Positions 51,381 through 60,216 of a DNA stretch of 64,000 nt are shown here, one piece after another. The notes under the pieces were generated by a model that saw nothing but the letters and a program-made list of their open reading frames with translations, searched no databases and was not told where the DNA came from. The stretch lies in NCBI RefSeq assembly GCF_004023625.1, contig NZ_RPDJ01000007.1, positions 1 through 64,000 of the forward strand, written 5' to 3'. Each line of letters starts with the position of its first letter. Positions within the stretch are counted from its first letter, which is position 1. A program made the translations under genes and the position numbers. This DNA comes from Streptomyces cavernae. Its GTDB lineage: Bacteria > Actinomycetota > Actinomycetes > Streptomycetales > Streptomycetaceae.

Positions 51381-52016
51381 TCAGATACCGAGTTGCTTCG
51401 CCTCGTGCAGGGCGGCGATCGCGCTCTTGTCGCCGTCCAGCTCCACATCGGCCGCGTTCTGCCGACCGTACGTGAACAGCAGCAGTTCCGACGGCTCCCC
51501 GGTCACCGTCACCACCGGGGTGCCCTTGTGTGCGACGGCCGTCTGACCGTTCGGACGCCGCAGCACCAGACCGGTGGGCGCTCGGCGGCCCATAAGACGG
51601 GCCGTGCGCTCCAGCCGGGACCACAGGGCGTCCTGGAACACCGGATCCAGCGTGCGCGGCGCCCAGTCGGGCTGCGCACGCCGCACGTCCTCCGTGTGGA
51701 CGTAGAACTCCACCGTGTTCGACGCCTCGTCGATCTGCTTGAGGGAGAAGGGCGACATGCGGGGCGGGCCGGTGCGGATGAGCTGGATCAGTTCCTCGTA
51801 CGGCTTGGCGGTGAACTCCGCCATCGCCCGCTCCAGCCGCGGCGCCAGCTGCTTGATCAGTATCCCGCCGGCGGCGTCCGGACGGCGCTCGCGCACCACC
51901 ACGTGCGCCGCCAGGTCCCGCGTGGTCCAGCCCTCGCACAGAGTGGGGGCGTCCGGGCCCTCGGCCTCCAAGATATCGGCCAGAAGGAGTCGTTCACGCT
52001 TCGCATGGGTCGACAT
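51381..52016 (-). CDS. TIGR03085-type DinB/MDMPI metal-binding protein
   Basis: 211 aa from ATG 52016. The opening [21 protein letters not shown] and [21 protein letters not shown] are typical of the mycothiol-dependent maleylpyruvate-isomerase/DinB-like fold, with an early His ligand, and [15 protein letters not shown] carries the second conserved His. The family is actinobacterial with unknown substrate; a mycothiol role is inferred. It lies between hisF and hisI on the opposite strand. Confidence 0.82.
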   Translation of the reverse strand: MSTHAKRERLLLADILEAEGPDAPTLCEGWTTRDLAAHVVVRERRPDAAGGILIKQLAPRLERAMAEFTAKPYEELIQLIRTGPPRMSPFSLKQIDEASNTVEFYVHTEDVRRAQPDWAPRTLDPVFQDALWSRLERTARLMGRRAPTGLVLRRPNGQTAVAHKGTPVVTVTGEPSELLLFTYGRQNAADVELDGDKSAIAALHEAKQLGI

Positions 52017-52201
52017 GGGGTCAGCCTACGACCGGGCACCGGGTCCGCACAGGGGACACCTCGGCGGACGGCGCGCGGCTGATTACTGACTGTTCCGGCC
52101 GGCGCCTTACCGACCGTCCCGGCCTGCGCCTCAGCAGCCGTCCCGGCCCGCGCCGACGGTCCGGCCTGTGGACAACCGCGGGTCCCGTCCGCGGCTCGCG
52201 G

Positions 52202-52207
52202 CACAAT
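52202..52207 (+). promoter_or_regulatory. -10 box of a leaderless promoter (hisI-trpE)
   Basis: CACAAT ends six bases before ATG 52214. The region just upstream contains the short inverted repeat CCGCGG-N7-CCGCGG. Confidence 0.5.
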
Positions 52208-52213
52208 GGCCCC

Positions 52214-52627
52214 ATGACCAGCACGCCCCCACCCAGCAGCCCCGGTGGCCTCGACCCGGAGATCGCCGCCCGCCTCAAGCGCAGCGCCGACGGGCTCCTG
52301 CCCGCCATCGCCCAGCAGTACGACACCGGGGAGGTGCTGATGCTCGGCTGGATGGACGACGAGGCCCTGCACCGCACGCTGACCACGGGCCGCTGCACGT
52401 ACTGGTCGCGCAGCCGTCAGGAGTACTGGGCCAAGGGGGACACCTCCGGCCACGTCCAGCTGGTGAAGTCGGTGGCGCTGGACTGCGACGCCGACGCGGT
52501 GCTGGTGCGGGTGGACCAGGTGGGCGCGGCCTGCCACACCGGCGACCGCACCTGCTTCGACGCCGACGTCCTGCTGAAGGACGCCGGGCCGGAAGTACCG
52601 TCGGACGCACCCGCACAGGATCAGTAA
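52214..52627 (+). CDS. hisI: Phosphoribosyl-AMP cyclohydrolase
   Basis: Zinc/magnesium enzyme of early histidine synthesis. 137 aa without the HisE domain fused in enterics. The sequence [34 protein letters not shown] and the Zn-ligand cluster with three Cys in [11 protein letters not shown] and [10 protein letters not shown] identify it. Probably leaderless. trpE starts 11 bases after the stop, so one transcript serves both pathways. Confidence 0.96.
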   Translation: MTSTPPPSSPGGLDPEIAARLKRSADGLLPAIAQQYDTGEVLMLGWMDDEALHRTLTTGRCTYWSRSRQEYWAKGDTSGHVQLVKSVALDCDADAVLVRVDQVGAACHTGDRTCFDADVLLKDAGPEVPSDAPAQDQ

Positions 52628-52638
52628 GGTCAGCCGCC

Positions 52639-54126
52639 ATGGACCTCGAGACGTTCCGCAAGCTGGCCACCGACCGCCGTGTCATCCCCGTCAGCCGCAA
52701 GCTCCTCGCCGACGCCGACACCCCGGTCGCGCTCTACCGCAAGCTCGCCGCCGAGCGCCCCGGCACCTTCCTGCTGGAGTCCGCGGAGAACGGCCGTTCC
52801 TGGTCCCGGTACTCCTTCGTGGGCGTCCGCTCGGCCGCCACGCTCACCGAGCGAGACGGCCAGGCGCACTGGCTGGGCGCCCCGCCGGTCGGCGTCCCCG
52901 TCGGCGGCGACCCGCTGGCCGCCCTGCGTGCCACCATCGAGGCCCTGCACACCCCGCACGGTGAGGGCCTGCCCCCGTTCACCGGCGGCATGGTCGGCTA
53001 CCTCGGCTACGACATCGTGCGCCGCCTGGAGAAGATCGGCCCCGGTGAGCGGGACGATCTCAAGCTGCCCGAGCTGACCATGCTGCTCACCTCCGACCTC
53101 GCCGTCCTCGACCACTGGGACGGCACGGTCCAGCTGATCGCCAACGCGATCAACCACAACGACCTCGACACCGGTGTCGACGAGGCGTACGCCGACGCGG
53201 TCGCCCGCCTCGACGCCATGGAGGCGGACCTCGCGCGCCCCGTCTCGGGGCCCCCGGCCGCCCTGCCCCCGTCCGAACTGCCCGAGTACACGGCCCTGTG
53301 GGGCGGCCCGGACTTCCGGGAGGCGGTCGAGGACATCAAGGAGCGCATCCGGGCGGGCGAGGCCTTCCAGGTGGTGCCCTCACAACGGTTCGAAACCCCG
53401 TGCACGGCGAGCGCGCTCGACGTCTACCGGGTGCTGCGGGCGACCAACCCGTCGCCGTACATGTACCTCTTCCGTTTCGACGAGTTCGACGTGGTGGGCT
53501 CCTCCCCGGAGGCGCTCGTCAAGGTCGAGGACGGGCAGGCCATGGTCCATCCCATCGCCGGGACCCGGCCGCGGGGCGCGAGCCCGCAGGAGGACCAGGC
53601 CCTCGCCGACGAGTTGCTCGCCGACCCCAAGGAGCGGGCCGAGCACCTGATGCTGGTCGACCTCGGGCGCAACGACCTGGGGCGGGTCTGCGAACCCGGC
53701 TCGGTCGAGGTCGTGGACTTCATGTCCATCGAGCGGTACTCGCACGTGATGCACATCGTCTCGACGGTCACCGGGCGGGTGGCGGCGGGGCGCACCGCCT
53801 TCGACGTGCTCACCGCATGCTTCCCGGCAGGCACCCTGTCCGGGGCGCCGAAGCCACGAGCGATGCAGATCATCGACGAACTCGAGCCGTCCCGGCGCGG
53901 GTTGTACGGCGGCTGCGTCGGCTATCTGGACTTCGCGGGCGACTCCGACACCGCGATCGCCATCCGCACCGCGCTGCTGCGCGACGGCACGGCGTATGTG
54001 CAGGCCGGAGCCGGCATCGTCGCCGACTCCGACCCGGTCGCGGAGGACGCCGAGTGCCGCAACAAGGCCGCGGCCGTGCTCCGCGCCGTCCACACGGCCA
54101 ACCGGCTCGGCGGAGCAGCCGATTGA
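52639..54126 (+). CDS. trpE: Anthranilate synthase component I
   Basis: Converts chorismate to anthranilate using ammonia from a glutaminase subunit (TrpG, not in this window). 495 aa from ATG 52639. The tryptophan feedback site is seen as FLLESAENGRSWSRYSF; the catalytic domain has NPSPYMYLF, IAGTRPRGA, MLVDLGRNDLGRV and PAGTLSGAPK. It lies 11 bases after hisI, apart from trpC-trpM-trpB-trpA. No leader peptide with Trp codons was seen in front of it. Confidence 0.95.
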   Translation: MDLETFRKLATDRRVIPVSRKLLADADTPVALYRKLAAERPGTFLLESAENGRSWSRYSFVGVRSAATLTERDGQAHWLGAPPVGVPVGGDPLAALRATIEALHTPHGEGLPPFTGGMVGYLGYDIVRRLEKIGPGERDDLKLPELTMLLTSDLAVLDHWDGTVQLIANAINHNDLDTGVDEAYADAVARLDAMEADLARPVSGPPAALPPSELPEYTALWGGPDFREAVEDIKERIRAGEAFQVVPSQRFETPCTASALDVYRVLRATNPSPYMYLFRFDEFDVVGSSPEALVKVEDGQAMVHPIAGTRPRGASPQEDQALADELLADPKERAEHLMLVDLGRNDLGRVCEPGSVEVVDFMSIERYSHVMHIVSTVTGRVAAGRTAFDVLTACFPAGTLSGAPKPRAMQIIDELEPSRRGLYGGCVGYLDFAGDSDTAIAIRTALLRDGTAYVQAGAGIVADSDPVAEDAECRNKAAAVLRAVHTANRLGGAAD

Positions 54127-54535
54127 CGGTCCGGCAGCCGGGCGGCTCGACGATCCTGTCGATCCGTCAGCTGTTGGAATCCGACTGTTGGTGCGGTCCG
54201 TCGGCTGGTGCGGTGGGGCTGTTGGTGCGGTCCGTCAGCTGGTGCGACGATGGGGCCTGTTGGTGACGTTCGTCAGCCGGTGCGGTCCGGAACCGGTGCG
54301 GTCCGCCGGTCGGTCCGGCAGGTCAGCCGGTTCGGTCCTGGAGTCGGTTCGGGCGCGTCAGCCGGTTCGGTCCTGTAAGCCGGTTCCGTCCGGTCGGCTC
54401 GCCCCGTCCGGTCGGCTCGCCCCGTCCGGTCGGCTCGCCCCGTCCGGTCGGCTCGCCCCGTCCGGTCGGCTCGCCTCGTCCGTCCGGTCCGCCCCGGCCG
54501 TTCGGTCCGTCGGCCGTGGCAGCCGGTGGCTGATA
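54127..54535. other. Repeat-dense gap between trpE and the next gene
   Basis: No gene is supported. The first half has degenerate repeats of GGTGCGGTCCGTCAGCTGG (about 54190-54300); the second contains an exact 18-bp minisatellite (54386-54475). The promoter of the following gene lies at the end. Confidence 0.65.
54386..54475. repeat. 18-bp minisatellite, five exact copies
   Basis: CCGTCCGGTCGGCTCGCC is repeated five times head to tail without a single change (units start at 54386, 54404, 54422, 54440, 54458). Degenerate copies continue on both sides. Exact identity suggests recent expansion. Confidence 0.95.
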
Positions 54536-54544
54536 TGGCCCCGG

Positions 54545-54575
54545 TTGACTCGCGTCGCCTGCCGCGCGCGATAGT
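54545..54575 (+). promoter_or_regulatory. Promoter of the TIGR02234-type gene
   Basis: TTGACT (54545-54550) and GATAGT (54570-54575) are spaced by 19 bases. The start point would fall at GTG 54583, giving a leaderless mRNA. Confidence 0.55.
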
Positions 54576-54582
54576 GGGACAC

Positions 54583-55227
54583 GTGACTGCCGCTCCCCGC
54601 CCTCGCCCCGAAGCCGAAGCCGAAGCCGCCGGACCCGGCCGTTCCGGTCGCCGCAGCCTCGCGGTCGCCCTGTTGTGCGGCGCCGCCGGCGCGGCCGTCG
54701 CGCTGCTCGCCTCCCGGCAGGGGTGGTCCGAGGGCACCGCCTCCGTTGCGGGCGGTGACCTCCCGCTCACAGCCAAGGGCAGCGATGTCACGGGCGTTCC
54801 CGCCGCCCTCGCGGTCGTGGGCCTCGCCGCGCTCGTCGCCGTCTTCGCCGTGCGCCGCGCGGGCCGTTCCCTGGTCGCGGGACTGCTCGCGCTGTCCGGA
54901 GCCGGGACGATGGCGGCGGCGCTGGTCGGCGCCGGGGACGGCACGGCACTGGACGAGAAGGCGGCCCAGGTCTCCGGTGACACCTCGGCCACGGCCGACG
55001 CGCTTACCCACACGGCCTGGCCCTACGTCGCCGCCCTCGGCGGCTTCCTGATCCTGCTGGCCGGGCTGCTCGCACTGCGGTACGGCAAGCTGTGGCCCTC
55101 GATGTCGGGACGCTACGAACGGGACGGCAGCCCCCGCACGCGCCGTGTCCGGCCGGTGGCCGACCCCGACCGGCCCGAGGACATCTGGAAGGCGCTGGAC
55201 CGGGGAGAGGACCCGACGGGCGCTTAG
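54583..55227 (+). CDS. Trp-locus membrane protein (TIGR02234-type)
   Basis: 214 aa from GTG 54583. Four hydrophobic segments (about residues 24-42, 68-88, 92-112, 148-170) with a short polar tail rich in Arg/Asp. Actinobacteria typically carry such a membrane protein beside trp genes, defined as TIGR02234; function is unknown. The stop codon TAG is formed by the TTA flank of the MITE-like element and its first base. Confidence 0.75.
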   Translation: MTAAPRPRPEAEAEAAGPGRSGRRSLAVALLCGAAGAAVALLASRQGWSEGTASVAGGDLPLTAKGSDVTGVPAALAVVGLAALVAVFAVRRAGRSLVAGLLALSGAGTMAAALVGAGDGTALDEKAAQVSGDTSATADALTHTAWPYVAALGGFLILLAGLLALRYGKLWPSMSGRYERDGSPRTRRVRPVADPDRPEDIWKALDRGEDPTGA

Positions 55228-55316
55228 GGCTTGCCGGGATACAACTTGCGTGCTCCGGGTCTTGACACTGCAGCTCAGGACAGATGCTCGCCGACGATTT
55301 ATTTCCCGGCAAGCCC
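55227..55316. mobile_element. 90-bp MITE-like element or IS remnant
   Basis: A 12-bp perfect terminal inverted repeat GGGCTTGCCGGG (55227-55238) / CCCGGCAAGCCC (55305-55316) encloses 66 bases without coding capacity and with lower GC than its surroundings. TTA stands directly outside each end (55224-55226 and 55317-55319), matching the 3-bp TNA target duplication of some IS5-group elements. Removing one TTA and the element rejoins the flanks without changing the stop codon of the upstream gene. A fold-back transcription terminator is the alternative. Confidence 0.6.
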
Positions 55317-55486
55317 TTAGCCGGGCGACGGGGGTGGACCCGTCCCAGCCGGGTGCCTGAACTGGGGTTCGGTTCTGTGGCGGAGGTCGCACGGGCACCC
55401 CGCGGTCACCCCCTAGCCTGGGTGCGGGACAATGGGCCGGGAGCATCGGACTCTCGGACGACGTAGACAGCAACGAGGAGCAAGTC

Positions 55487-55753
55487 ATGGCGGGCAGCAG
55501 CCACGGACACACCCCGGCCGCCTGGACCGGTGTCACCATCATGTTCATCGGTTTTTGCGTCGCGGGTGCCTTCATGGTGATGGCCAACCCGTTGGGCTTC
55601 TGGGCCGGCATGGTGATCGTGGCCCTCGGCGGGGTCGTCGGCTGGGCGATGAGCGCCGCGGGGCTGGGCCAGCCGAAGAGCGCACAGCAGCCCGTCGTGA
55701 CCGCCGCCGCCGCGGAGAAGGGCGCTCCGGAGCCGGTCAGCGTGGAGAGCTGA
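55487..55753 (+). CDS. HGxxPAAW-motif small membrane protein
   Basis: 88 aa from ATG 55487 with GAGGAG upstream. The opening MAGSSHGHTPAAW carries the HGxxPAAW motif that names an actinobacterial family, followed by two membrane spans (about 14-34 and 37-57) and an Ala/Glu/Val-rich tail. Function unknown; it is regularly found beside trp genes. GACAAT at 55428-55433 may be its -10 box. A terminator follows at 55816. Confidence 0.85.
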   Translation: MAGSSHGHTPAAWTGVTIMFIGFCVAGAFMVMANPLGFWAGMVIVALGGVVGWAMSAAGLGQPKSAQQPVVTAAAAEKGAPEPVSVES

Positions 55754-55815
55754 GCCGCGCACGAGCTTGAGCCGCACGCGCGCACGAGCATGAGCCGCGC
55801 ACGAGCGTGGCCCGT

Positions 55816-55852
55816 GGAGGCGGCCCCGGCCACACCGGCCGGGGCCGCCTCC
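55816..55852 (+). terminator. 16-bp hairpin terminator
   Basis: Perfect arms 55816-55831 and 55837-55852 around ACACC, about 60 bases after the HGxxPAAW gene. Just before it, GAGCCGCGCACGAGC-like units are repeated three times (55746-55808). Confidence 0.75.
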
Positions 55853-55910
55853 TTCGCTGTCGGCGCGGTGGGCGGTCGCGGGGGCGCGAAGAACCCGCGG
55901 CAAGGGGAGA

Positions 55911-56399
55911 ATGCATGGGGTGAACGCCGAACATCAGGTGAGCCGGGCGCCCACGGTTCCCGTCGCCGCGGCGGGGCCCGTCCCGGGCGCGCCCGGTCGT
56001 GGCACGGCCGTGCGCCGGCTGGCGCTCCCCGCGGGGGTGCTGGGGGCCGTCGTCGGGGCCTTCGCGTATGTCGGCGCCGTCGATCCGAACGAGCCCGGCC
56101 ACTACCCCGTCTGTCCGCTCCTGCACTACACAGGCGTGTACTGCCCGGGCTGCGGCGGATTGCGCAGCGCGTACGCCCTCGTGCACGGAGATCTCATCAC
56201 CGCGCTGCACGCCAACGCACTCGCCGTCGCCGGATACGTCGTGTTCGCCGCGGTGTGGACCGTCTGGGTGGTCCGGGCGGCCCGGGGGCGGCCCCTGCGC
56301 ATCGACCTCGGGCCGGTACGGATGTGGAGCATCGGCGTCCTCCTGGCGCTCTTCACGGTTGTCCGGAACCTGCCGTTCGGTGGCTGGCTCCACCCTTGA
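55911..56399 (+). CDS. DUF2752 family membrane protein
   Basis: 162 aa from ATG 55911; GTG 55920 has a better-spaced AAGGGGAG. Three or four hydrophobic segments are visible and the DUF2752 hallmark YCPGCGGLRSAYALVHGD, with preceding CPLLHYTG, lies at about residues 68-92. The conserved cysteines suggest metal or redox binding. Function unknown. It precedes the trpC leader by about 80 bases. Confidence 0.85.
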   Translation: MHGVNAEHQVSRAPTVPVAAAGPVPGAPGRGTAVRRLALPAGVLGAVVGAFAYVGAVDPNEPGHYPVCPLLHYTGVYCPGCGGLRSAYALVHGDLITALHANALAVAGYVVFAAVWTVWVVRAARGRPLRIDLGPVRMWSIGVLLALFTVVRNLPFGGWLHP

Positions 56400-56477
56400 T
56401 CAACCCATGAACGTCCAGTTAGTGGGACCGCCGTCAACCGGATGCGAGGGCTCTGCCCACCTCCGGATACCATCGCA

Positions 56478-56514
56478 GTGACCACGGAAGCCGCCCGGAG
56501 CGGCTCACGGTCAC
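56478..56514 (+). promoter_or_regulatory. Interrupted hairpin in the trpC leader
   Basis: GTGACC/GGTCAC (56478-56483, 56509-56514) enclose AGCCGC/GCGGCT (56489-56494, 56500-56505), followed 10 bases later by a small AGCA/TGCT stem and TTTTT. This could be a transcription-attenuating or protein-binding leader structure for the trpC operon. Confidence 0.4.
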
Positions 56515-56564
56515 AAGCACCATCTGCTTTTTGACCGCCAACCGTCAGGAAGGGGGCCGCTCGC

Positions 56565-57374
56565 GTGAGTGTGCTCGACGAGATCATCGACGGAGTCCGT
56601 GCCGACCTCGCGGAGCGGCAGGCACGCGTCAGCCTCGACGAGCTCAAGGAACGCGCGGCGAAGGCCCCCGCCGCCAAGGACGGCGTGGCTGCCCTGCGCG
56701 GTGACGGCGTCAAGGTGATCTGCGAGGTGAAGCGGTCCAGCCCGTCCAAGGGCGCGCTCGCGGCGATCGCCGACCCGGCCGGGCTCGCCGCCGACTACGA
56801 GGCGGGCGGCGCGGCGGTCATCTCGGTCCTCACCGAACAGCGCCGCTTCGGCGGCTCGCTCGCCGACCTCGAGGCGGTCCGCGCCCGCGTGGACATCCCC
56901 GTCCTGCGCAAGGACTTCATCGTCACCTCCTACCAGCTGTGGGAGGCCCGGGCCTACGGGGCCGACCTGGCACTGCTGATCGTGGCGGCGCTGGACCAGC
57001 CCGCGCTGGAGTCGCTGATCGAGCGCGCCGTCTCCATCGGCCTCACCCCGCTCGTCGAGGTGCACGACGAGGACGAGGTGGAGCGGGCGGTGGACGCCGG
57101 AGCCAAGGTGATCGGCATCAACGCGCGCAACCTCAAGACGCTCGAGGTGGACCGCACGACCTTCGAACGGGTCGCCCCCGAGATCCCGGGCGGCCTCATC
57201 AAGGTCGCCGAGTCCGGCGTGCGCGGCCCCCACGACCTCATCGCGTACGCCAACGCGGGCGCCGACGCGGTCCTCGTGGGCGAGTCGCTGGTCACCGGGC
57301 GCGACCCCAAGACGGCGGTCTCCGACCTCGTGGCGGCCGGGGCCCACCCCGCGCTGCGGCAGGGGCGGGGCTGA
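56565..57374 (+). CDS. trpC: Indole-3-glycerol phosphate synthase
   Basis: (beta/alpha)8 enzyme closing the indole ring; 269 aa, not fused to TrpF. GTG 56565 follows AGGAAGGGGG. Recognised by [15 protein letters not shown] (catalytic Lys), [20 protein letters not shown] with the general-acid Lys, and [14 protein letters not shown]. It starts the trpC-trpM-trpB-trpA unit. Confidence 0.97.
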   Translation: MSVLDEIIDGVRADLAERQARVSLDELKERAAKAPAAKDGVAALRGDGVKVICEVKRSSPSKGALAAIADPAGLAADYEAGGAAVISVLTEQRRFGGSLADLEAVRARVDIPVLRKDFIVTSYQLWEARAYGADLALLIVAALDQPALESLIERAVSIGLTPLVEVHDEDEVERAVDAGAKVIGINARNLKTLEVDRTTFERVAPEIPGGLIKVAESGVRGPHDLIAYANAGADAVLVGESLVTGRDPKTAVSDLVAAGAHPALRQGRG

Positions 57375-57380
57375 GCACTC

Positions 57381-57623
57381 ATGACCCTGCGCCGCGTCGT
57401 GGCCCGACACCGGACGAGCCTCCGCTCGACCGGTGCGGTGGCCTGCGCGGCGCGGCCCCTCGACCCCTATGCGCGGTTGGCCCGGGGGTGCCGGCCCCGT
57501 GGGTGCCGTGCACCCGCGCGGCGCGTGCACGGGCGGCGCGTGCGTTATGTGATCGGCGATGAGCCGGGTCAGGTGAACGGCATGCGATGGCGCGCCGGTC
57601 TGTGCGCCGCGGCCGGGGCCTGA
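57381..57623 (+). CDS. trpM: TrpM-like small protein
   Basis: 80 aa from ATG 57381, 6 bases after trpC. The product is Arg/Ala/Cys-rich with the C-terminal block RRVRYVIGDEPGQVNGMRW that characterises TrpM (formerly TrpX) encoded between trpC and trpB in S. coelicolor, where it affects growth and differentiation; its molecular action is unknown. The ragged N-terminal half looks poorly conserved. A 411-base repeat-bearing gap separates it from trpB. Confidence 0.8.
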   Translation: MTLRRVVARHRTSLRSTGAVACAARPLDPYARLARGCRPRGCRAPARRVHGRRVRYVIGDEPGQVNGMRWRAGLCAAAGA

Positions 57624-57633
57624 GGCAGCCTTT

Positions 57634-57767
57634 CTCGCCCCCGCCGCTCCTACCCTTCCCATCCCCAGGGGCTGCCGCCCCTTCAACCCCGCTCCCGGGC
57701 TGCCGCCCCGGACCGCGCGTCGGACATCGGCCGGGCGGCCCCGTCCTCAAACGCCGAGCGGGCTGGA
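57634..57767. repeat. Dispersed intergenic repeat, copy 2
   Basis: TCGCCCCCGCCGCTCCTACC leads into the conserved core GTCCTCAAACGCCGAGCGGG (57743-57762), which differs from copy 1 (40828-40847) by two bases. Confidence 0.75.
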
Positions 57768-57819
57768 TCCGAGCTGACCCGCGCTGTTGCGTGTGGGCAG
57801 GTGGGGGCGCGTCCCGTCA

Positions 57820-57859
57820 GGGGCGCGGGGAACCACGCGATCAGTCACAGGCGGCCGGC
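57820..57859. repeat. GGGGCGCGGGGAAC-type Streptomyces repeat
   Basis: GGGGCGCGGGGAACCACGCG followed by ATCAGTCACAGGCGGCCGGC resembles a sequence I recall as abundant between Streptomyces genes. Only one copy was seen in this window. Confidence 0.5.
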
Positions 57860-58034
57860 ACTGTGGGGTCGAAGGGCAGCGCCCTGGCGATGGGACGGGT
57901 AGAGGCGGCGGGGGCGGCGGGAGCGCGGCAAAGCAGCCTGTCACCCACCGCACCGGCCTCCCGCCGCAGCGCACAAACGCGACTACCGTCAATCCCACCA
58001 AGAGTTCGGGGCGCACGCCCCTGTGAGGTATCGG

Positions 58035-59321
58035 ATGTCCAGCGAGTTCTTCATCCCAGACCCGGACGGTCACGTTCCAAGCGCCGAGGGCTACTTCGGC
58101 GCGTTCGGCGGCAAGTTCATCCCGGAGGCCCTCGTCGCCGCCGTGGACGAGGTCGCCGTCGAGTACGACAAGGCCAAGACCGACCCCGAGTTCGCACGCG
58201 AGCTCGACGACCTGCTCGTCAACTACACCGGTCGGCCCAGCGCCCTCACCGAGGTGCCCCGGTTCGCCGGGCACGCCGGGGGCGCCCGTGTCTTCCTGAA
58301 GCGGGAGGACCTCAACCACACCGGCTCACACAAGATCAACAACGTGCTCGGGCAGGCCCTGCTCACCAAGCGCATGGGCAAGACCCGCGTCATCGCCGAG
58401 ACCGGCGCGGGACAGCACGGTGTGGCCACCGCCACGGCCTGCGCCCTCTTCGGGCTCGACTGCACCATCTACATGGGCGAGATCGACACCCAGCGGCAGG
58501 CCCTCAACGTGGCCCGGATGCGGATGCTCGGCGCCGAGGTCATCGCCGTGAAGTCGGGCAGCCGGACCCTCAAGGACGCCATCAACGAGGCGTTCCGGGA
58601 CTGGGTCGCCAACGTCGAGCACACCCACTACCTCTTCGGGACGGTCGCCGGGCCCCACCCCTTCCCGGCCATGGTGCGCGACTTCCACCGTGTCATCGGC
58701 GTCGAGGCGCGGCGGCAGCTCCTGGAGCGCGCCGGGCGGCTCCCGGACGCCGCCATCGCCTGCGTCGGCGGCGGCTCCAACGCCATCGGCCTCTTCCACG
58801 CCTTCATCCCGGACGCCTCCGTCCGCCTCATCGGCTGCGAGCCGGCCGGGCACGGGATCGAGACCGGCGAGCACGCGGCGACCCTCACCGCGGGGGAGCC
58901 AGGCATCCTGCACGGGTCCCGGTCCTACGTCCTGCAGGACGACGAGGGCCAGATCACCGAGCCGTACTCGATCTCGGCCGGACTCGACTATCCGGGCATC
59001 GGGCCGGAGCACTCGTACCTGAAGGACTCCGGCCGCGGCGAGTACCGCGCGGTCACCGACGACGCGGCCATGCAGGCCCTGCGCCTGCTGTCGCGGACCG
59101 AGGGCATCATCCCGGCGATCGAGAGCGCCCACGCGCTCGCAGGCGCCTTGGAGGTGGGCCGCGAGCTGGGCCCGGACGGGCTGATCGTGGTCAACCTCTC
59201 CGGCCGCGGGGACAAGGACATGGACACCGCCGCACGCTACTTCGGCCTCTACGACACCGACGCGGCCGTCGCCGCGGACGCCGACGCCGACACCGCCGAG
59301 ATCGAAGGGGACGCCAAGTGA
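58035..59321 (+). CDS. trpB: Tryptophan synthase beta subunit
   Basis: PLP enzyme that condenses indole with serine. 428 aa from ATG 58035, six bases after GTGAGG; GTG 58023 is an in-frame alternative. The PLP lysine is in [11 protein letters not shown], with [10 protein letters not shown] and the GGGSNAIG phosphate loop. An acidic tail of about 20 residues ([20 protein letters not shown]) extends beyond the usual end. trpA overlaps the stop by GTGA, as expected for the alpha-beta complex. Confidence 0.97.
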   Translation: MSSEFFIPDPDGHVPSAEGYFGAFGGKFIPEALVAAVDEVAVEYDKAKTDPEFARELDDLLVNYTGRPSALTEVPRFAGHAGGARVFLKREDLNHTGSHKINNVLGQALLTKRMGKTRVIAETGAGQHGVATATACALFGLDCTIYMGEIDTQRQALNVARMRMLGAEVIAVKSGSRTLKDAINEAFRDWVANVEHTHYLFGTVAGPHPFPAMVRDFHRVIGVEARRQLLERAGRLPDAAIACVGGGSNAIGLFHAFIPDASVRLIGCEPAGHGIETGEHAATLTAGEPGILHGSRSYVLQDDEGQITEPYSISAGLDYPGIGPEHSYLKDSGRGEYRAVTDDAAMQALRLLSRTEGIIPAIESAHALAGALEVGRELGPDGLIVVNLSGRGDKDMDTAARYFGLYDTDAAVAADADADTAEIEGDAK

Positions 59322-60133
59322 GCGGGAACATCCAACTGCTGACCGACACCCTCGCCGGCGCCAGGGCCGAGGGCCGGTCCGCGCTCATCGCCTACCTCCC
59401 GGCAGGCTTCCCGACCGTGGACGGCGGCATCGACGCCATCAAGGCCGTCTTCGACGGGGGAGCGGACGTCGTCGAGGTGGGACTGCCGCACAGTGACCCC
59501 GTCCTCGACGGGCCCGTCATCCAGACCGCCGACGACATCGCCCTGCGCGGCGGAGTAAAGATCGCGGACGTGATGCGGACCGTCCGCGAGGCGCACGCGG
59601 CCACCGGGAAGCCGGTGCTCGTGATGACGTACTGGAACCCGATCGACCGCTACGGCGTCGAGCGGTTCACCGCCGAGCTCGCCGAGGCGGGCGGGGCCGG
59701 GTGCATCCTGCCGGACCTGCCGGTGCAGGAGTCGGCGCTGTGGAGGGAGCACGCCGAGAAGCACGGTCTCGCCACCGTCTTCGTGGTCGCGCCCAGCAGC
59801 AAGGACGCCCGGCTCGCCGAGATCACCGCGGCCGGCTCCGGCTTCGTCTACGCGGCCTCCCTGATGGGCGTCACCGGCACCCGGGAGTCCGTGGGCGCGC
59901 AGGCGCAGGACCTGGTGGAGCGCACGCGGGCCACCACCGCCCTGCCGGTCTGCGTCGGGCTCGGCGTCTCCAACGCGGCGCAGGCCGCCGAGGTCGCGGG
60001 CTTCGCAGACGGGGTGATCGTCGGTTCGGCGTTCGTCAAGCGGATGCTGGACGCGCCGGACGAAGCGGCGGGCCTGGAGGCCGTACGGGAGCTGGCGGCC
60101 GAACTCGCGAAGGGCGTGCGCGGCACCGCGTAA
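59318..60133 (+). CDS. trpA: Tryptophan synthase alpha subunit
   Basis: Cleaves indole-3-glycerol phosphate and passes indole through a tunnel to TrpB. 271 aa from GTG 59318 overlapping the trpB stop (GTGA). The fold is shown by [11 protein letters not shown] with the catalytic Glu replaced in position by [21 protein letters not shown], the catalytic-Asp region [11 protein letters not shown] and [12 protein letters not shown]. It ends the trp unit; a hairpin follows. Confidence 0.96.
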   Translation: MSGNIQLLTDTLAGARAEGRSALIAYLPAGFPTVDGGIDAIKAVFDGGADVVEVGLPHSDPVLDGPVIQTADDIALRGGVKIADVMRTVREAHAATGKPVLVMTYWNPIDRYGVERFTAELAEAGGAGCILPDLPVQESALWREHAEKHGLATVFVVAPSSKDARLAEITAAGSGFVYAASLMGVTGTRESVGAQAQDLVERTRATTALPVCVGLGVSNAAQAAEVAGFADGVIVGSAFVKRMLDAPDEAAGLEAVRELAAELAKGVRGTA

Positions 60134-60174
60134 CGTCACAGAACAACCGCTCACCCGAACGAGTGGACCTGGGA

Positions 60175-60201
60175 CCGGGGAGGCGCGCTGGGCCTCCCCG
60201 G
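60175..60201 (+). terminator. Hairpin after trpA
   Basis: A 10-bp stem (60175-60184 and 60192-60201, 7-base loop) followed by a T-rich TTCGTTCT lies between trpA and the DsbA-like gene and probably ends the trp transcript, at least in part. Confidence 0.6.
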
Positions 60202-60216
60202 TTCGTTCTGCCCGAT

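Larger units (their letters stand above)
57624..58034. other. Repeat-bearing gap between trpM and trpB
   Basis: No gene is supported. It holds copy 2 of the dispersed repeat (57634-57767), a second kind of Streptomyces-typical repeat (57820-57859) and Gly-codon-like GGCGGCGG stretches. An insertion of repeats within the trp operon would lengthen the intercistronic space. Confidence 0.65.

Noticed and set aside
54386-54475. CRISPR array or iteron origin
   Set aside because: Units are directly joined with no spacers, and no replication initiator or partition gene is nearby.
53996-54574. ORF of 192 codons with PSGRLA repeats after trpE
   Set aside because: It is only the translation of the 18-bp minisatellite and the end of trpE in another frame; no ribosome site or relation to known proteins.
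56407-56481. 24-codon ORF with a TTA codon before trpC, as a leader peptide
   Set aside because: It contains no Trp codon and has no ribosome site; the TTA codon is tempting for bldA control but the ORF is unsupported.
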